Assembly: GCA_028723425.1 (NCBI GenBank)
Contig: JAQYEZ010000003.1
Span: 45,154-109,153 of the forward strand
Direction: 5' to 3'
DNA length: 64,000 nt
DNA from: Peptoniphilaceae bacterium
GTDB taxonomy: Bacteria; Bacillota; Clostridia; Tissierellales; Peptoniphilaceae
Both the position numbers and the translations under genes were made by a program. Numbering within the stretch: the first letter of the stretch is position 1; every line of letters begins with the position of its first letter. Positions 55,253 to 64,000 of this stretch are shown here, one piece after another. The notes beneath the pieces were generated by a model. That model searched no databases and was not told the DNA's origin. It was given only the letters and a program-made list of their open reading frames with translations.

Positions 55253-56311
55253 TTATAGGTCATCTTCAATTACTGAAGATTTGGAATAAGCTGAAACCTT
55301 GCCTTCAAAGAAGTCTGTTTTTACTTGGTTTGGATCTGAATATTCTGATACCCACTTCATTGATTGGGGTTCTTCTTCATGTCCTTCATATAAGACACCT
55401 AGACCTAGGCCTTTTGACCTTAAATTTCCTAAATATTTGATGTAGTCTTCTATCATTTGGTTATTTAAGCCTTGGATATTATCTCCAATAGCGTATTTTC
55501 CCCATTCAATTTCACTTTCTACACCTTTTTTTAGCATATCTCTGTAGTAGTCTTCGTGTTCTTTGGTAAATAAATCTGGTCTTTCTTCTCTCATATCATT
55601 TATCAATGATCTAAACAACCACAAGTGTGTATTCTCATCTCTATTTATATATCTTATTTCTTGGACTGTACCTGGCATTTTCCCATTTCTTCCAAGGTTA
55701 TAGAAGAAAGAAAAACCTGAATAAAAGTATACGCCCTCAAGTATATAGTTAGCTATTAGGGCTTGCATAAATCTCATTTCATCATCATGTTCCAAAAAGT
55801 CATTGTATTGATCGCCAATAAATTTATTTCTTTTTAGTAGGTGCTCATCTTCTTTCCAAAGATAAAGTATTCTTGTTCTTTCATCTGGTGAACAAATTGT
55901 ATCGAGGATATAAGAATATGATTGGGAATGTATTGCTTCTTGATAAGTTTGTATAGCCAAACATAGGTTTACTTCATTTGCAGTTATATATGTTTGTAAA
56001 TTTGGTAAATTTGCTGTTTGAATAGAATCAAGATAGGTCAAAAATGACAAAATTCTATCATAGGCTCTTTTTTCGTACTCATCAAGCTTTCTATAATCCT
56101 TAACGTCTTGGTTTAGGTTGATTTCTTCTGGTATCCAGAAATTGTTCATAGCTTGTCTGTACCAGTCAGATGTCCAAGTATACTTTATGTTGTTAAAGTC
56201 GTTAAGGTTGGTTGTGTTACCATTGATGATTTTTCTTTTACCTAGTTCAACATCTCCATCTTCGTTAAAAATACCACGTTTTAGAACTTCATTTTGTTTA
56301 CTTTTTTCCAT
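55253..56311 (-). CDS. Class I ribonucleotide reductase, beta subunit
   Basis: A 352-residue metal-radical subunit. All six metal ligands are present: Asp95, Glu125, His128, Glu192, Glu226 and His229. The tyrosine that carries the radical in canonical class I enzymes is kept as Tyr132 in AIHSQSYSYIL. Oxygen or a flavodoxin-like activator is normally needed to make this cofactor; no nrdI is visible, so Fe or Mn use is open. It lies 15 bases after the alpha subunit. Confidence 0.95.
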   Translation of the reverse strand: MEKSKQNEVLKRGIFNEDGDVELGKRKIINGNTTNLNDFNNIKYTWTSDWYRQAMNNFWIPEEINLNQDVKDYRKLDEYEKRAYDRILSFLTYLDSIQTANLPNLQTYITANEVNLCLAIQTYQEAIHSQSYSYILDTICSPDERTRILYLWKEDEHLLKRNKFIGDQYNDFLEHDDEMRFMQALIANYILEGVYFYSGFSFFYNLGRNGKMPGTVQEIRYINRDENTHLWLFRSLINDMREERPDLFTKEHEDYYRDMLKKGVESEIEWGKYAIGDNIQGLNNQMIEDYIKYLGNLRSKGLGLGVLYEGHEEEPQSMKWVSEYSDPNQVKTDFFEGKVSAYSKSSVIEDDL

Positions 56312-56326
56312 AATTATTCTCCTTTT

Positions 56327-58855
56327 TTATGATGCACAAGAATCACATTCTGTCACTTCTAAAGACTTTCCTCTTACATAATATATGCTTTTTACCTTAC
56401 ATTCCCAAGCTTTTATATAGATATTTAAAATTTGTCTCATGGTGTAGTCTGTTGTAATGTAAATATTTACACTTTGACCTTGATCTATATGTCTTTGTCT
56501 TACACCTGCCATTTCCATTGATATATTTTGATCTATATCGTGGGCATTTTCATAAAGCCAAAAAGTTTTGGTTGTAAGACCTGGGGCAACTCTAGGCACT
56601 ATAGCTCCCTTCTTTTCTTCTAGGAAGTATCTTGACATTATAGGATCTACACCAGCAGATGTTCCAGATATTATAGATGTTGATCCTGTTGGAGCTATAG
56701 CCAAAAGATATCCATTTCTTAAGCCATATTCATGGACTTCTTCTTTTAATTTTTTCCATCTAGCTGAATCATAACCTCTTTGTGTGAAATAATCACCATT
56801 GTCCCAATCTGAGCCTTTAAATACCGAATATGCTCCTTTTTCCTTGGCTATTTCCATTGATGCTTTTATAGCATAGTAGTTTATATCTTCATAAACCCTA
56901 TCAACAAAGTCCCTATGAGCTTTTCTATCTGACCATCTAATGTCGTTTTGAACTAGCATATGATGATAGCCAGAAGTTCCAAGTCCTATGGCCCTATATT
57001 TCTTGTTGGTTATCTTGGCATATGGGGTTGGATAATAATTTAGATCTATAACATTATCGAGAGCTCTTACCACTGTTGTTACAACATTTTCTAATTCTTC
57101 TTGGTTATTTACATCTATATTTCCCAAAGTCAAACTTGCTAAATTACATTCTACAAAATCGCCAGGCTTTGTCCTATTTACAATAATTGGATCTCCATTT
57201 TCATCCTCTATAGTTGTAGATATTGTTTCTATTGGGCTCATATTTTGGGCAATTTCTGTACACAAGTTTGAGGAGTATATCATGCCAGCATGTTTATTTG
57301 GATTGGCCCTATTTACATGATCTCTGTTAAAGACAAAAGGTGTTCCTGTTTCTGTCCAAGACTTTATCAAAAGTCTTACCATTTCCTTAACAGAAATTGT
57401 TCTTTTTGAAATTTCCTTATCTTTTATAAGTTTATTGTAAAAGTCTTCAAACTCATCTCCATAAGTATCTTCTATAGATTTGCCATATTTTACCAAGACT
57501 TCATGTGGGTCAAACATATACCAAGTTGCATTTATATCATCTCTGCACAATCTCCAAAAGATATCAGGAACACAAACAGCAGGGAAAATATCGTGAGCCT
57601 TCATCCTATCATCCCCATTATTTGTTCTAAGACTTAAAAATTCTGGTACATCCTTATGCCAAATATCCAAGTAACAAGCAACAGCTCCTTGACGAACTCC
57701 AAGTTGATCTACTGCAACAGCAGTATCGTTGGCAAGTTTTATCCAGCGGATAACTCCACCTGCCACTCCTTTAAAGCCCCTAATATCAGATCCGTTAGCC
57801 CTAACTTTTCCAAAATATAGACCCATTCCACCGCCATGTTTCGACACTTCGGCAAAATTAGTTACAGACCTATAAATTCCTTTTAAAGTATCAGGTACTG
57901 TATCTACAAAGCAAGAAGAAAGTTGATTATATGGCTTTCTGGCATTGGTCATAGTTGGAGTTGCCATGGTAACCTTTAAGCTTGATAAGATATCATAAAG
58001 TTTTTTGGCAAATGAAACCTTATCCTTTTCACCTATGGCTAGATGCATAGCAATGCCCATAAACATCTCTTGAACATTTTCTATTATTTCCCCGTCATGG
58101 GTTGTTATTAGGTATCTTTTTCTCAAAAGATCAAGACCAGAATAGGTAAAAAGCTTATTTCTTTCAAAGTTTAAATAATCTCCAAGCTCTCTTACCTCAT
58201 CCATGCTATAATTTTCTAGCATATAGGAGCCATATAAATTGTTTTTATCAAAAAATTCAACTTTTGATGGAAAATCTGTAATCCCATATTTTTCTTCACT
58301 AGCCCTAATTTTTCTATCAATTGCAAACATCAAAAATCTAGCAGCAATTATTTCCCAATCTGGTGCTTCTTTTGAAGTTAACTCACTGGAAGCCTTGGTC
58401 AAAGCTGCTACAACTTGTTCTTCTGTCATGTTATCCTTGCTAAAAGATTCAAACTTAAAGAACAAAGATTCTATAGGATATCTTTGGTTATCAAACTCAT
58501 TTTGAATATTTAGGATTATATTTATGACATCCTTATTAGCTATATACTGGGTAAAATCATTTAATACCTTCCTGTCCATGGTATGCTTGGCACGGTAGAG
58601 GATAAAAGATTTTACCTCTCTATAGTAGTTCTTATCTATAAGTTGTAATTCAACCAAATCTTGAACTTCTTCCACACTTACTATGTGGTCTTGGGGGTAC
58701 TTTTCCTTTATAGTTTTTACTATATCAGAAGACATTTGCTCAAGTTTTTCAGAGCTTACCATAGAGCCTACTGAATCAAAAGCCTTGGAAATGGCTCTTT
58801 CAATTTTTTTTCTTTCAAAGTCAACAATTTGACCATCGCGTTTTTTTATCTGCAT
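56327..58855 (-). CDS. Class I ribonucleotide reductase, alpha subunit
   Basis: An 842-residue catalytic subunit that reduces ribonucleoside diphosphates. The N-terminal ATP-cone (1-90, starting MQIKKRDGQIVDFERKKI) mediates dATP control. The active-site region has SSCFVDTVPDTLKG, NLCTEIAQN with the cysteine and glutamate, and VECNLASL. The C-terminal Cys837 and Cys840 (ECDSCAS) fit the redox pair that recharges the enzyme. First gene of the nrd operon; a NrdR-type box lies upstream. Confidence 0.95.
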   Translation of the reverse strand: MQIKKRDGQIVDFERKKIERAISKAFDSVGSMVSSEKLEQMSSDIVKTIKEKYPQDHIVSVEEVQDLVELQLIDKNYYREVKSFILYRAKHTMDRKVLNDFTQYIANKDVINIILNIQNEFDNQRYPIESLFFKFESFSKDNMTEEQVVAALTKASSELTSKEAPDWEIIAARFLMFAIDRKIRASEEKYGITDFPSKVEFFDKNNLYGSYMLENYSMDEVRELGDYLNFERNKLFTYSGLDLLRKRYLITTHDGEIIENVQEMFMGIAMHLAIGEKDKVSFAKKLYDILSSLKVTMATPTMTNARKPYNQLSSCFVDTVPDTLKGIYRSVTNFAEVSKHGGGMGLYFGKVRANGSDIRGFKGVAGGVIRWIKLANDTAVAVDQLGVRQGAVACYLDIWHKDVPEFLSLRTNNGDDRMKAHDIFPAVCVPDIFWRLCRDDINATWYMFDPHEVLVKYGKSIEDTYGDEFEDFYNKLIKDKEISKRTISVKEMVRLLIKSWTETGTPFVFNRDHVNRANPNKHAGMIYSSNLCTEIAQNMSPIETISTTIEDENGDPIIVNRTKPGDFVECNLASLTLGNIDVNNQEELENVVTTVVRALDNVIDLNYYPTPYAKITNKKYRAIGLGTSGYHHMLVQNDIRWSDRKAHRDFVDRVYEDINYYAIKASMEIAKEKGAYSVFKGSDWDNGDYFTQRGYDSARWKKLKEEVHEYGLRNGYLLAIAPTGSTSIISGTSAGVDPIMSRYFLEEKKGAIVPRVAPGLTTKTFWLYENAHDIDQNISMEMAGVRQRHIDQGQSVNIYITTDYTMRQILNIYIKAWECKVKSIYYVRGKSLEVTECDSCAS

Positions 58856-59077
58856 CTAATTCTATCCTTTTTTTGTTAAATTATAAACACTACATATAGT
58901 ATACTTTTTTCTATTCACTTCATATATTCTACCATATATTGATTAAAAATCGCAAAAGAAAATAGCTAATAGCATTGTTGATATCTAGCAATTTTTAAAA
59001 AAGCCACACTTTTTTCAGTTAGATTTTATGTAAAAATATGAATATTTCTAAAAAACAAAGATTATTTCCCTATTTGA
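58856..59077. other. Intergenic region between the nrd operon and the cysteine desulfidase gene
   Basis: AT-rich. Apart from the NrdR-like site and AT-rich -10-like hexamers on the minus strand (for example TATAAT near 58880-58885), I see no gene. Confidence 0.4.
58887..58902 (-). promoter_or_regulatory. NrdR box-like site upstream of the nrd operon
   Basis: ACACTACATATAGTAT matches the NrdR-box consensus (ACACWATATATWGTGT) at most positions. A weaker second copy may be CTACCATATATTGATT (58929-58944), 42 bases upstream. NrdR would repress the nrd genes; its gene is not in the window. Confidence 0.6.
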
Positions 59078-59106
59078 TTGACACGGATTTTTATAAATGT
59101 TAGGAT
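59078..59106 (+). promoter_or_regulatory. Promoter of the cysteine desulfidase gene
   Basis: TTGACA (59078-59083), 17-base spacer, TAGGAT (59101-59106). The -35 is perfect and the -10 has two mismatches. Confidence 0.65.
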
Positions 59107-59136
59107 TTAAGTGTATATAAAACTATAAATCGTGCA

Positions 59137-59152
59137 TATAAAACGTTTTTAT
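59137..59152 (+). promoter_or_regulatory. AAACGTTT palindrome in the desulfidase leader (operator candidate)
   Basis: AAACGTTT at 59141-59148, within ATAAAACGTTTTTAT, about 30 bases downstream of the predicted transcription start. The same 8-mer is in the lnp promoter (14972-14979). LacI/CcpA-family proteins recognise such cores. Confidence 0.5.
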
Positions 59153-59171
59153 TGCATATGTGGGAGATATA

Positions 59172-60416
59172 ATGAATTATAATGACTATTTAAAGAAAAA
59201 AATAATACCATCCTTTGGTTGTACAGAGCCTATAGCTCTTGCCTTTGGAGCTTCTAGGGCTAGGGCTATTTTAAAAAATGAGCCTAAAAAGATTGAAGCT
59301 AGGCTTTCTGGCAATATTATAAAAAATGTTAATTCTGTGAAAGTTCCTGGAACCCTTGGCAGAAAGGGGATTGAAATTTCTCTTGCTTGTGGAGCTTTTC
59401 TTGGAGACTATAGAAAAAATCTTGAAGTTTTATCAGATATAGACAAATCACAACTTGAATATATGGATAAGCTTATAGCAGAAGGGCTTGTAGATGTAAG
59501 CCTAATTCATGAAAAAACAGGCCTTTATATAGATCTAACATTGACTGATGATAAAAACAGGGCCCAAGTAATCATAGATGATTTTCATACAAATATAGTT
59601 TATGAAAGATTTAATGATGATATACTTTTGGATAAAAGATTTGGCAAAAAAGAAGATGAAGATCAAGTCGATTTTTCTTTTGATAAGATTTATGACTTTG
59701 CAAAAACAGTCGATTATTCAGATATTAAAGATGTCTTTGACCTACAAATTTCCTATAACTATGATATAGCCAAAGAAGGAATAGAAAATAATTGGGGAGC
59801 CAATATTGGTAAGCTTGTTTTGCCCGATTCTAATGACTACAATTATGATAAACTTGTTGCCTATGCTGCTGCAGGGTCAGACGCAAGAATGTCAGGCTGT
59901 GAAATGCCTGTAGTTATAAATTCGGGTTCAGGTAACCAAGGTCTTAGCGTATCTGTGCCAATTATAGTTTATGCCAAGGATAATAAGATAGATGAGGATA
60001 AGCTCTATAGGGGACTAATTTTTGCCAATCTCTTAGGTCTCTATATAAAACAAGGCATAGGAGAGTTATCTGCTTACTGTGGAGTCGTAACAGCAGGATC
60101 CTCTGCTGTTTGTGGCATAGCCTTTATCAATGATGAAAACCCACAGATAATAAAAGAAACTCTAAAAAATTCACTCGCCACAAATTCAGGCATAATTTGT
60201 GATGGAGCCAAAGAATCTTGTGCTATGAAGATAGCCTCTAGTTTAAAAATGGCATTTTTGGCCTACAAACAAGCAAAAACCAATAACTCTTTTAAAGCAG
60301 GTGATGGCATAGTAAAAGATGATATAGATCAAATGATAAAAACTGTTGGCCATATAGCCAAATATGGAATGAAAGAAACCGATAGGGTAATTCTAAATGA
60401 AATGATAGATAAATAA
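59172..60416 (+). CDS. L-cysteine desulfidase / UPF0597 family protein
   Basis: A 414-residue protein started at ATG 59172, with GGGAG ahead; an ATG at 59160 has no such site. It belongs to the serine-dehydratase-like CyuA/YhaM family: FGCTEPIALAFGASRA (Cys17), ARMSGCEMPVVINSGSGNQG and, late, AVCGIAF and GIICDGAKESCAMK supply the cysteines for an oxygen-sensitive [4Fe-4S] cluster. The reaction is expected to be L-cysteine to pyruvate, ammonia and sulfide. It stands alone between two operons and has its own promoter. Confidence 0.9.
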   Translation: MNYNDYLKKKIIPSFGCTEPIALAFGASRARAILKNEPKKIEARLSGNIIKNVNSVKVPGTLGRKGIEISLACGAFLGDYRKNLEVLSDIDKSQLEYMDKLIAEGLVDVSLIHEKTGLYIDLTLTDDKNRAQVIIDDFHTNIVYERFNDDILLDKRFGKKEDEDQVDFSFDKIYDFAKTVDYSDIKDVFDLQISYNYDIAKEGIENNWGANIGKLVLPDSNDYNYDKLVAYAAAGSDARMSGCEMPVVINSGSGNQGLSVSVPIIVYAKDNKIDEDKLYRGLIFANLLGLYIKQGIGELSAYCGVVTAGSSAVCGIAFINDENPQIIKETLKNSLATNSGIICDGAKESCAMKIASSLKMAFLAYKQAKTNNSFKAGDGIVKDDIDQMIKTVGHIAKYGMKETDRVILNEMIDK

Positions 60417-60478
60417 AAAAATTATTAGTTTAAGATGATCCTTAATTAAATGATAATTTTCTTTTTTATGAAAAGAAA

Positions 60479-60508
60479 TCAAAACTGCTGAAAAAATCCA
60501 GCAGTTTT
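60479..60508. terminator. Bidirectional terminator between the desulfidase gene and the RDD gene
   Basis: AAAACTGCTG / CAGCAGTTTT perfect stem with an 8-base loop, T run on both sides. Confidence 0.85.
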
Positions 60509-60518
60509 TCTATCTTTT

Positions 60519-61013
60519 TTAATTTTCATCAAACAAGTAATCTACTATATCATCCTTAATTACAACCGTATCAGCCAACATATCTGCCATAGATTGCTTG
60601 TTTGAAGTAAAGCCTATAATAAGATATAAGATTTTTATTTTTTCTGCTATATATCTACCACAGACTTCCCTGGTTAAAACTTGTGAAAGACTAAGCCTAT
60701 CACTTATTAAAGATATAACCCTTATGCCTGTTATCATCTTTCCTAAGGTTTGACCTTGGTTATAGTAGGTCATTAGTGGAAAGTATAGCAAAAGGCAAAT
60801 CCAAAATAACAACCTATAAACACTCATGCCAAAAGGAAGCTCTATTAGAAATTTGGAAAAGATTAAACCGTTGATTATTGCAGCTGTTGATGTAATAGTT
60901 AGCATATCAACGATATAGGCTACCAATCTTATCCAAAATCCTGCATAGGCAAATTTTGGTACTTCTATTGTTTTTTCTACAAATTTTGCATTTTCTGTCA
61001 TTTTAGTTTCCAT
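60519..61013 (-). CDS. RDD family membrane protein
   Basis: A 164-residue protein with three or four membrane helices. The family pattern is visible: WIRLVAYIVDMLTI (Arg and Asp of the first helix) and YNQGQTLGKMITGIRVIS. RDD proteins may transport ions or protons, but this one is not assigned. Its gene overlaps sppA by 11 bases, so translation is coupled. Confidence 0.85.
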   Translation of the reverse strand: METKMTENAKFVEKTIEVPKFAYAGFWIRLVAYIVDMLTITSTAAIINGLIFSKFLIELPFGMSVYRLLFWICLLLYFPLMTYYNQGQTLGKMITGIRVISLISDRLSLSQVLTREVCGRYIAEKIKILYLIIGFTSNKQSMADMLADTVVIKDDIVDYLFDEN

Positions 61014-62010
61014 ATAAATACATTGGTTGAGGGTAGCCTTGATCCATAAACTCTTTTAGTACTTCTAAATCTCCAAGTTTTGCTGATCCATTTTTAAACT
61101 CGTTTACCTTTGAGAATAGACTTTGGAAAGAGTTAAGATAATTAGTTCTCCTAAAAACTAAAGGATCGGTAAGTTTTGCTTGTTTGCTTATATCTTTAAT
61201 AGCTTTTTCCATATCACCAACTTCATCGATCAAGCCATTTTTTATAGCTTGACTTCCGTCATAAACCCTACCATCGGCAAGTTTTTTAACATCTTCCTCT
61301 TTCATATTTCTGCCTTCTGCAACAACTTTTACAAATCTTTCAAAAGCAGAATCTGCCAAAGCTTGGAAGTATTTCTTTTGTTCTTCTGTCATATCCTTAC
61401 CAGTAGAACCTGCATCTTTCATGGCACCTGTTGTTATATTTTGTTCTTTTATACCATATTTCTCAAAAAGTCCTTGTAGGCTGTAGGAAGACATGATTAC
61501 TCCAATTGATCCTGTTAAACTTTCATTTGAGGCATAAATTTTATCTGCAGCAACTGAAACGTAATAACCACCTGAGGCAGCCAAGGTTTCCATTACAGTA
61601 TAAACTGGTATCTTTCTTTCATCCTTAATCTTTTCAATCATATTGTGAATTTGCTCAGAGTTGTAGACTGCACCACCAGGTGAATTTACCTCCATGATTA
61701 CTGCCTTGATACTTTCATCCTCACGGGCTTTTTCTAAATCTTCCATAATAGCATCGTAAGCTTGACCATCTCCAATTACACCTGCAAGGTTTACAACCAT
61801 GATTTTTTGCTTGTCATTGCTACCTTGAATTGTTTCTGTTTGGTATTGATCAAATATGGACTTGAAATCTTGTGCATATTGGTCCATAAGCTTATCTTTT
61901 GCTATATCTTCTGCCTTGTCAGTTTTTTTACCAGCTAAAAGCGAAATAATAACTAAGGCAAAGGCAATAGCAAAGGCTATCCATTTTTTTGCTGAATTGT
62001 CTTTGTTCAT
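61003..62010 (-). CDS. sppA: Signal peptide peptidase SppA
   Basis: A 335-residue membrane-bound serine protease with one N-terminal helix (about 10-26). The Ser/Lys dyad can be placed as Ser168 in LTGSIGVIMSS and Lys198 in GAMKDAGS, matching Bacillus SppA. The EVNSPGGAVYNSEQI segment is typical of the ClpP/crotonase-like fold. It degrades leftover signal peptides and helps against some cationic bacteriocins in Bacillus. The RDD gene follows in the same operon. Confidence 0.93.
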   Translation of the reverse strand: MNKDNSAKKWIAFAIAFALVIISLLAGKKTDKAEDIAKDKLMDQYAQDFKSIFDQYQTETIQGSNDKQKIMVVNLAGVIGDGQAYDAIMEDLEKAREDESIKAVIMEVNSPGGAVYNSEQIHNMIEKIKDERKIPVYTVMETLAASGGYYVSVAADKIYASNESLTGSIGVIMSSYSLQGLFEKYGIKEQNITTGAMKDAGSTGKDMTEEQKKYFQALADSAFERFVKVVAEGRNMKEEDVKKLADGRVYDGSQAIKNGLIDEVGDMEKAIKDISKQAKLTDPLVFRRTNYLNSFQSLFSKVNEFKNGSAKLGDLEVLKEFMDQGYPQPMYLYGN

Positions 62011-62171
62011 TTTCTCTCCTCTTCTTTTTTTATCCTTGGATAAAAATATAATCTATATTTTTATACCCAAATATTAACATAGATTTGCTGTTTTTGGTAT
62101 AGCTAATTATTTATATAGAATTAGTATATCATAAATGGCTTTATTTTTATTAGGGCTCCTTGCTTAATTTA

Positions 62172-62966
62172 CTAAAACCCGCTACTAGTATATTTTTTTA
62201 GGCATTTCATCCATATAATAATACTAACTATAAAGAAAATAATAGAATAAGCAAATGTCATAAAAACAAAAAATACGCTAGCGCTTGTAATTTTATCTAT
62301 AAATATTAAGCTTGGATAATATGAAGCAAATCCTATTGGAAACACTATAGTAAATAGTACCTTTAAAAATTTTCCAAATATGTTTATAGGATACTTTGAA
62401 AATTCGTTAAGCTGTAAGGTTAAATCTGTAATATCAACATTATCTATGGTAAAAAATGACACTGTTGATAAGATAATTGATATTGCTGCATATATCAAAG
62501 AGCAGACAAGCCAAAGTAGGGGAAGAATTAGTATTAAGGGGCTAAACAAGCGTAATTTTAATATTGAAATTATACTAATTATTAAACCAAATAAAAGTTC
62601 ACTCCGTCCATCTTCATCAAAGCCTTCTATCAAAATTAAAAATAGAGGATTAAAGGGTTTGGTTAAAAATCTATCAAATTCACCTGTTTTTATATAATAC
62701 GGAATTGTAATGGTATTTATAAAAAAACAATGCCAAATCGAAAATGATGTTGTAGAAAATCCATATAAAAATAGCATTTGCTCGAAGGTCCATCCATTAA
62801 TATTGGAAACAACATTAAAAATAATCAAAATAACTGAAAAATTGATTAATGTTTTTATTAACATTGCAAATATTCCTATTATAAAATCAACATCGTAAAT
62901 CATTAAGGATTTTAGATTTAATTTAAATGTCTTTAAATATATATCCCAATACTTTTTTAATTTCAT
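62172..62966 (-). CDS. ABC-2 family transporter permease
   Basis: A 264-residue membrane protein with six hydrophobic helices, in the family of paired ABC-2 permeases (ABC2_membrane_6-like). The segment TGEFDRFLTKPFNPLF after the third helix is typical. It follows a similar permease after 1 base and the ATPase before that. Export cargo is unknown. Confidence 0.8.
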   Translation of the reverse strand: MKLKKYWDIYLKTFKLNLKSLMIYDVDFIIGIFAMLIKTLINFSVILIIFNVVSNINGWTFEQMLFLYGFSTTSFSIWHCFFINTITIPYYIKTGEFDRFLTKPFNPLFLILIEGFDEDGRSELLFGLIISIISILKLRLFSPLILILPLLWLVCSLIYAAISIILSTVSFFTIDNVDITDLTLQLNEFSKYPINIFGKFLKVLFTIVFPIGFASYYPSLIFIDKITSASVFFVFMTFAYSIIFFIVSIIIWMKCLKKYTSSGF

Positions 62967-62967
62967 C

Positions 62968-63762
62968 TTAACCTCCTTGAATTGTTAGTTTTTTTATTGC
63001 TGTTTTATAAGTGATATTAAAAATCATAAAAATAATAAGTATATTTATGGATAATATAATAATTGAATCTATAAAATTACTATTTTTTCCCAATAAAGTA
63101 AGAATTGGTACATTTATAAAATATTTAAAGGGCAAGAAATTTGAAATTTTATAAAGTAAACTAGGGTAAAGTTTTATCGGTATAATTCTTCCAGAAAAAA
63201 TAAGCAAAACTGCATACTTTAAATTTTGAATTCCCCATTGGCTATTTGTATAAAAAGATATAACACCAAACAAAAGTTCAAAGAAGAAGTAAAAAATATA
63301 GGTTAAGCTTATTAATAAAATAAATTCCAATAAGTAAACTATTTGAGTATTTATCCCTATAATTAGGAAATAAGCTAGATATAGGGGTATATTTATAATT
63401 AAAAGTTTAAATAAGCTTTTGCCAATATTTTCAAATAGGAGAATTTCTGTAAAAGAATAAGGAGTTAATAGGCTAAATAATATGTCGCCACTTTTTATTT
63501 TATATCCTATATCACTTGATACATTACCAGGGAGTATATTTACAATTATTTTTGATATTATGATATAACTAATCATTTCTGTAAATGTGATTGAATTTAT
63601 GGTATTTGTTTTATAAATTGCTCTCCAAATATAATATTGCATAATGATAAATAAGAAATCACTTATTAATCTAATTACTATAGCTTCTTTGTATATTTGA
63701 TTAACTAAAAACCCGATTTTTATTAGTCTTTTTCTTATATTAAATTTACTACTCATTGTCAT
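62968..63762 (-). CDS. ABC-2 family transporter permease
   Basis: A 264-residue permease with six membrane helices; KSGDILFSLLTPYSFTE corresponds to the KTGEFDRFL-type loop of its partner, so the two are probably homologous halves of one exporter. The start at 63762 overlaps the ATPase stop by 14 bases. Confidence 0.8.
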   Translation of the reverse strand: MTMSSKFNIRKRLIKIGFLVNQIYKEAIVIRLISDFLFIIMQYYIWRAIYKTNTINSITFTEMISYIIISKIIVNILPGNVSSDIGYKIKSGDILFSLLTPYSFTEILLFENIGKSLFKLLIINIPLYLAYFLIIGINTQIVYLLEFILLISLTYIFYFFFELLFGVISFYTNSQWGIQNLKYAVLLIFSGRIIPIKLYPSLLYKISNFLPFKYFINVPILTLLGKNSNFIDSIIILSINILIIFMIFNITYKTAIKKLTIQGG

Positions 63763-64000
63763 TTCTCTTTATATTTTCATTTAAAAAGTATTTTAAAGAA
63801 TCTTTAAAGCTGATTTTTGAAAATTGTATAATATCAATATCTTTATCAAAGAGCTTATATACTTCTTTTACTAATTTGGACTTATCGTTATTGTAGGTTG
63901 TATCAATTCTTATAACATTTGAATCTAAAGTGTAGGTATAGCCTAAAGAATCTAATTTTTTCTCTATATCAGTAGGTATTCTTTTTAAGAATATTTCCAA
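63749..64000 (-). CDS. ABC transporter ATP-binding protein, C-terminal part (cut by window end)
   Basis: The frame is open to the last base, so this is the C-terminal 83 residues of a protein that continues beyond 64000. The content (an alpha/beta region with FSKISFKDSLKYFLNENIK) fits the variable C-terminal tail of an ABC-2 exporter ATPase, and it directly precedes two ABC-2 permeases. None of the nucleotide-binding motifs lie in the window, so the assignment rests on context. Confidence 0.6.
   Translation of the reverse strand: MEIFLKRIPTDIEKKLDSLGYTYTLDSNVIRIDTTYNNDKSKLVKEVYKLFDKDIDIIQFSKISFKDSLKYFLNENIKRNDNE

Overview
The window is low-GC (roughly 30 %) bacterial chromosome from a Gram-positive, anaerobic-type Firmicute. 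The signs are a cell-wall-anchored protein with an NPKTG sortase signal, a T-box thrS leader, a Na+-type V-ATPase, AGGAGG ribosome binding sites and frequent GTG/TTG starts. Host-glycan catabolism and Xaa-Pro peptidase genes fit a mucosal commensal of the Peptoniphilaceae (Anaerococcus-like). The genus is an inference from gene content only. I see no rRNA, tRNA, CRISPR array, insertion sequence or prophage.

Layout. 1-489: 3' end of a cysteine-desulfurase-family gene. 505-5486 (minus): molybdenum operon moaA, fused moaC-moaB, MOSC protein, modA, modB, modC. 5706-7119 (minus): zinc-ribbon/HTH regulator and DUF4097 (LiaX/YvlB-like) protein sharing a short helical motif. 7279-9106 (minus): membrane protein and GT4 glycosyltransferase. 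9256-9600 (plus): SdpI-like protein behind a 24-bp tandem duplication. 9661-14917 (minus): galacto-N-biose/lacto-N-biose phosphorylase operon with two sugar permeases and an MsmK-type ATPase but no binding protein. 15264-18044 (minus): orphan PTS EIIB, L-serine dehydratase and a HAD phosphatase. 18208-24174: nicotinate phosphoribosyltransferase/SDR pair, two unknown membrane-associated proteins and dhaKLM. 24233-30147 (minus): MATE exporter, ATP-grasp ligase, T-box-controlled thrS and an M24 peptidase. 30291-32759 (minus): 822-residue surface protein. 33197-38572 (minus): sialic-acid operon nanA, symporter, nanQ, nanK, rpiR, nanE. 39145-43752 (plus): pyruvate oxidase, beta-helix-like protein, pirin and Cys-type glutathione transferase. 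43828-45198 (minus): CorC/HlyC-type protein. 45251-53706 (minus): nine-gene V-ATPase operon. 53882-55156 (plus): lipoprotein. 55253-58855 (minus): class I ribonucleotide reductase with a NrdR-box-like site upstream. 59172-60416 (plus): cysteine desulfidase family. 60519-62010 (minus): RDD protein and SppA. 62172-64000 (minus): ABC-2 exporter, ATPase cut by the window end.

How it works together. The lnpA and nan operons, with a wall-anchored protein between them and the rest, suggest growth on mucin or milk-type glycans (Gal-beta1,3-HexNAc and sialic acid). Serine and cysteine breakdown would feed pyruvate and ammonia. The V-ATPase K subunit carries the complete Na+ site known from Enterococcus hirae, which fits a Na+ economy that also includes a Na+:solute symporter for sialate. 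The least explained segment is 39145-43752. It is a compact plus-strand cluster of four redox-type proteins, including a pyruvate oxidase with Asp at the usual Asn metal-ligand position, a signal-less beta-helix-like protein of unknown role, and a glutathione-transferase-type protein in a lineage not expected to make glutathione.
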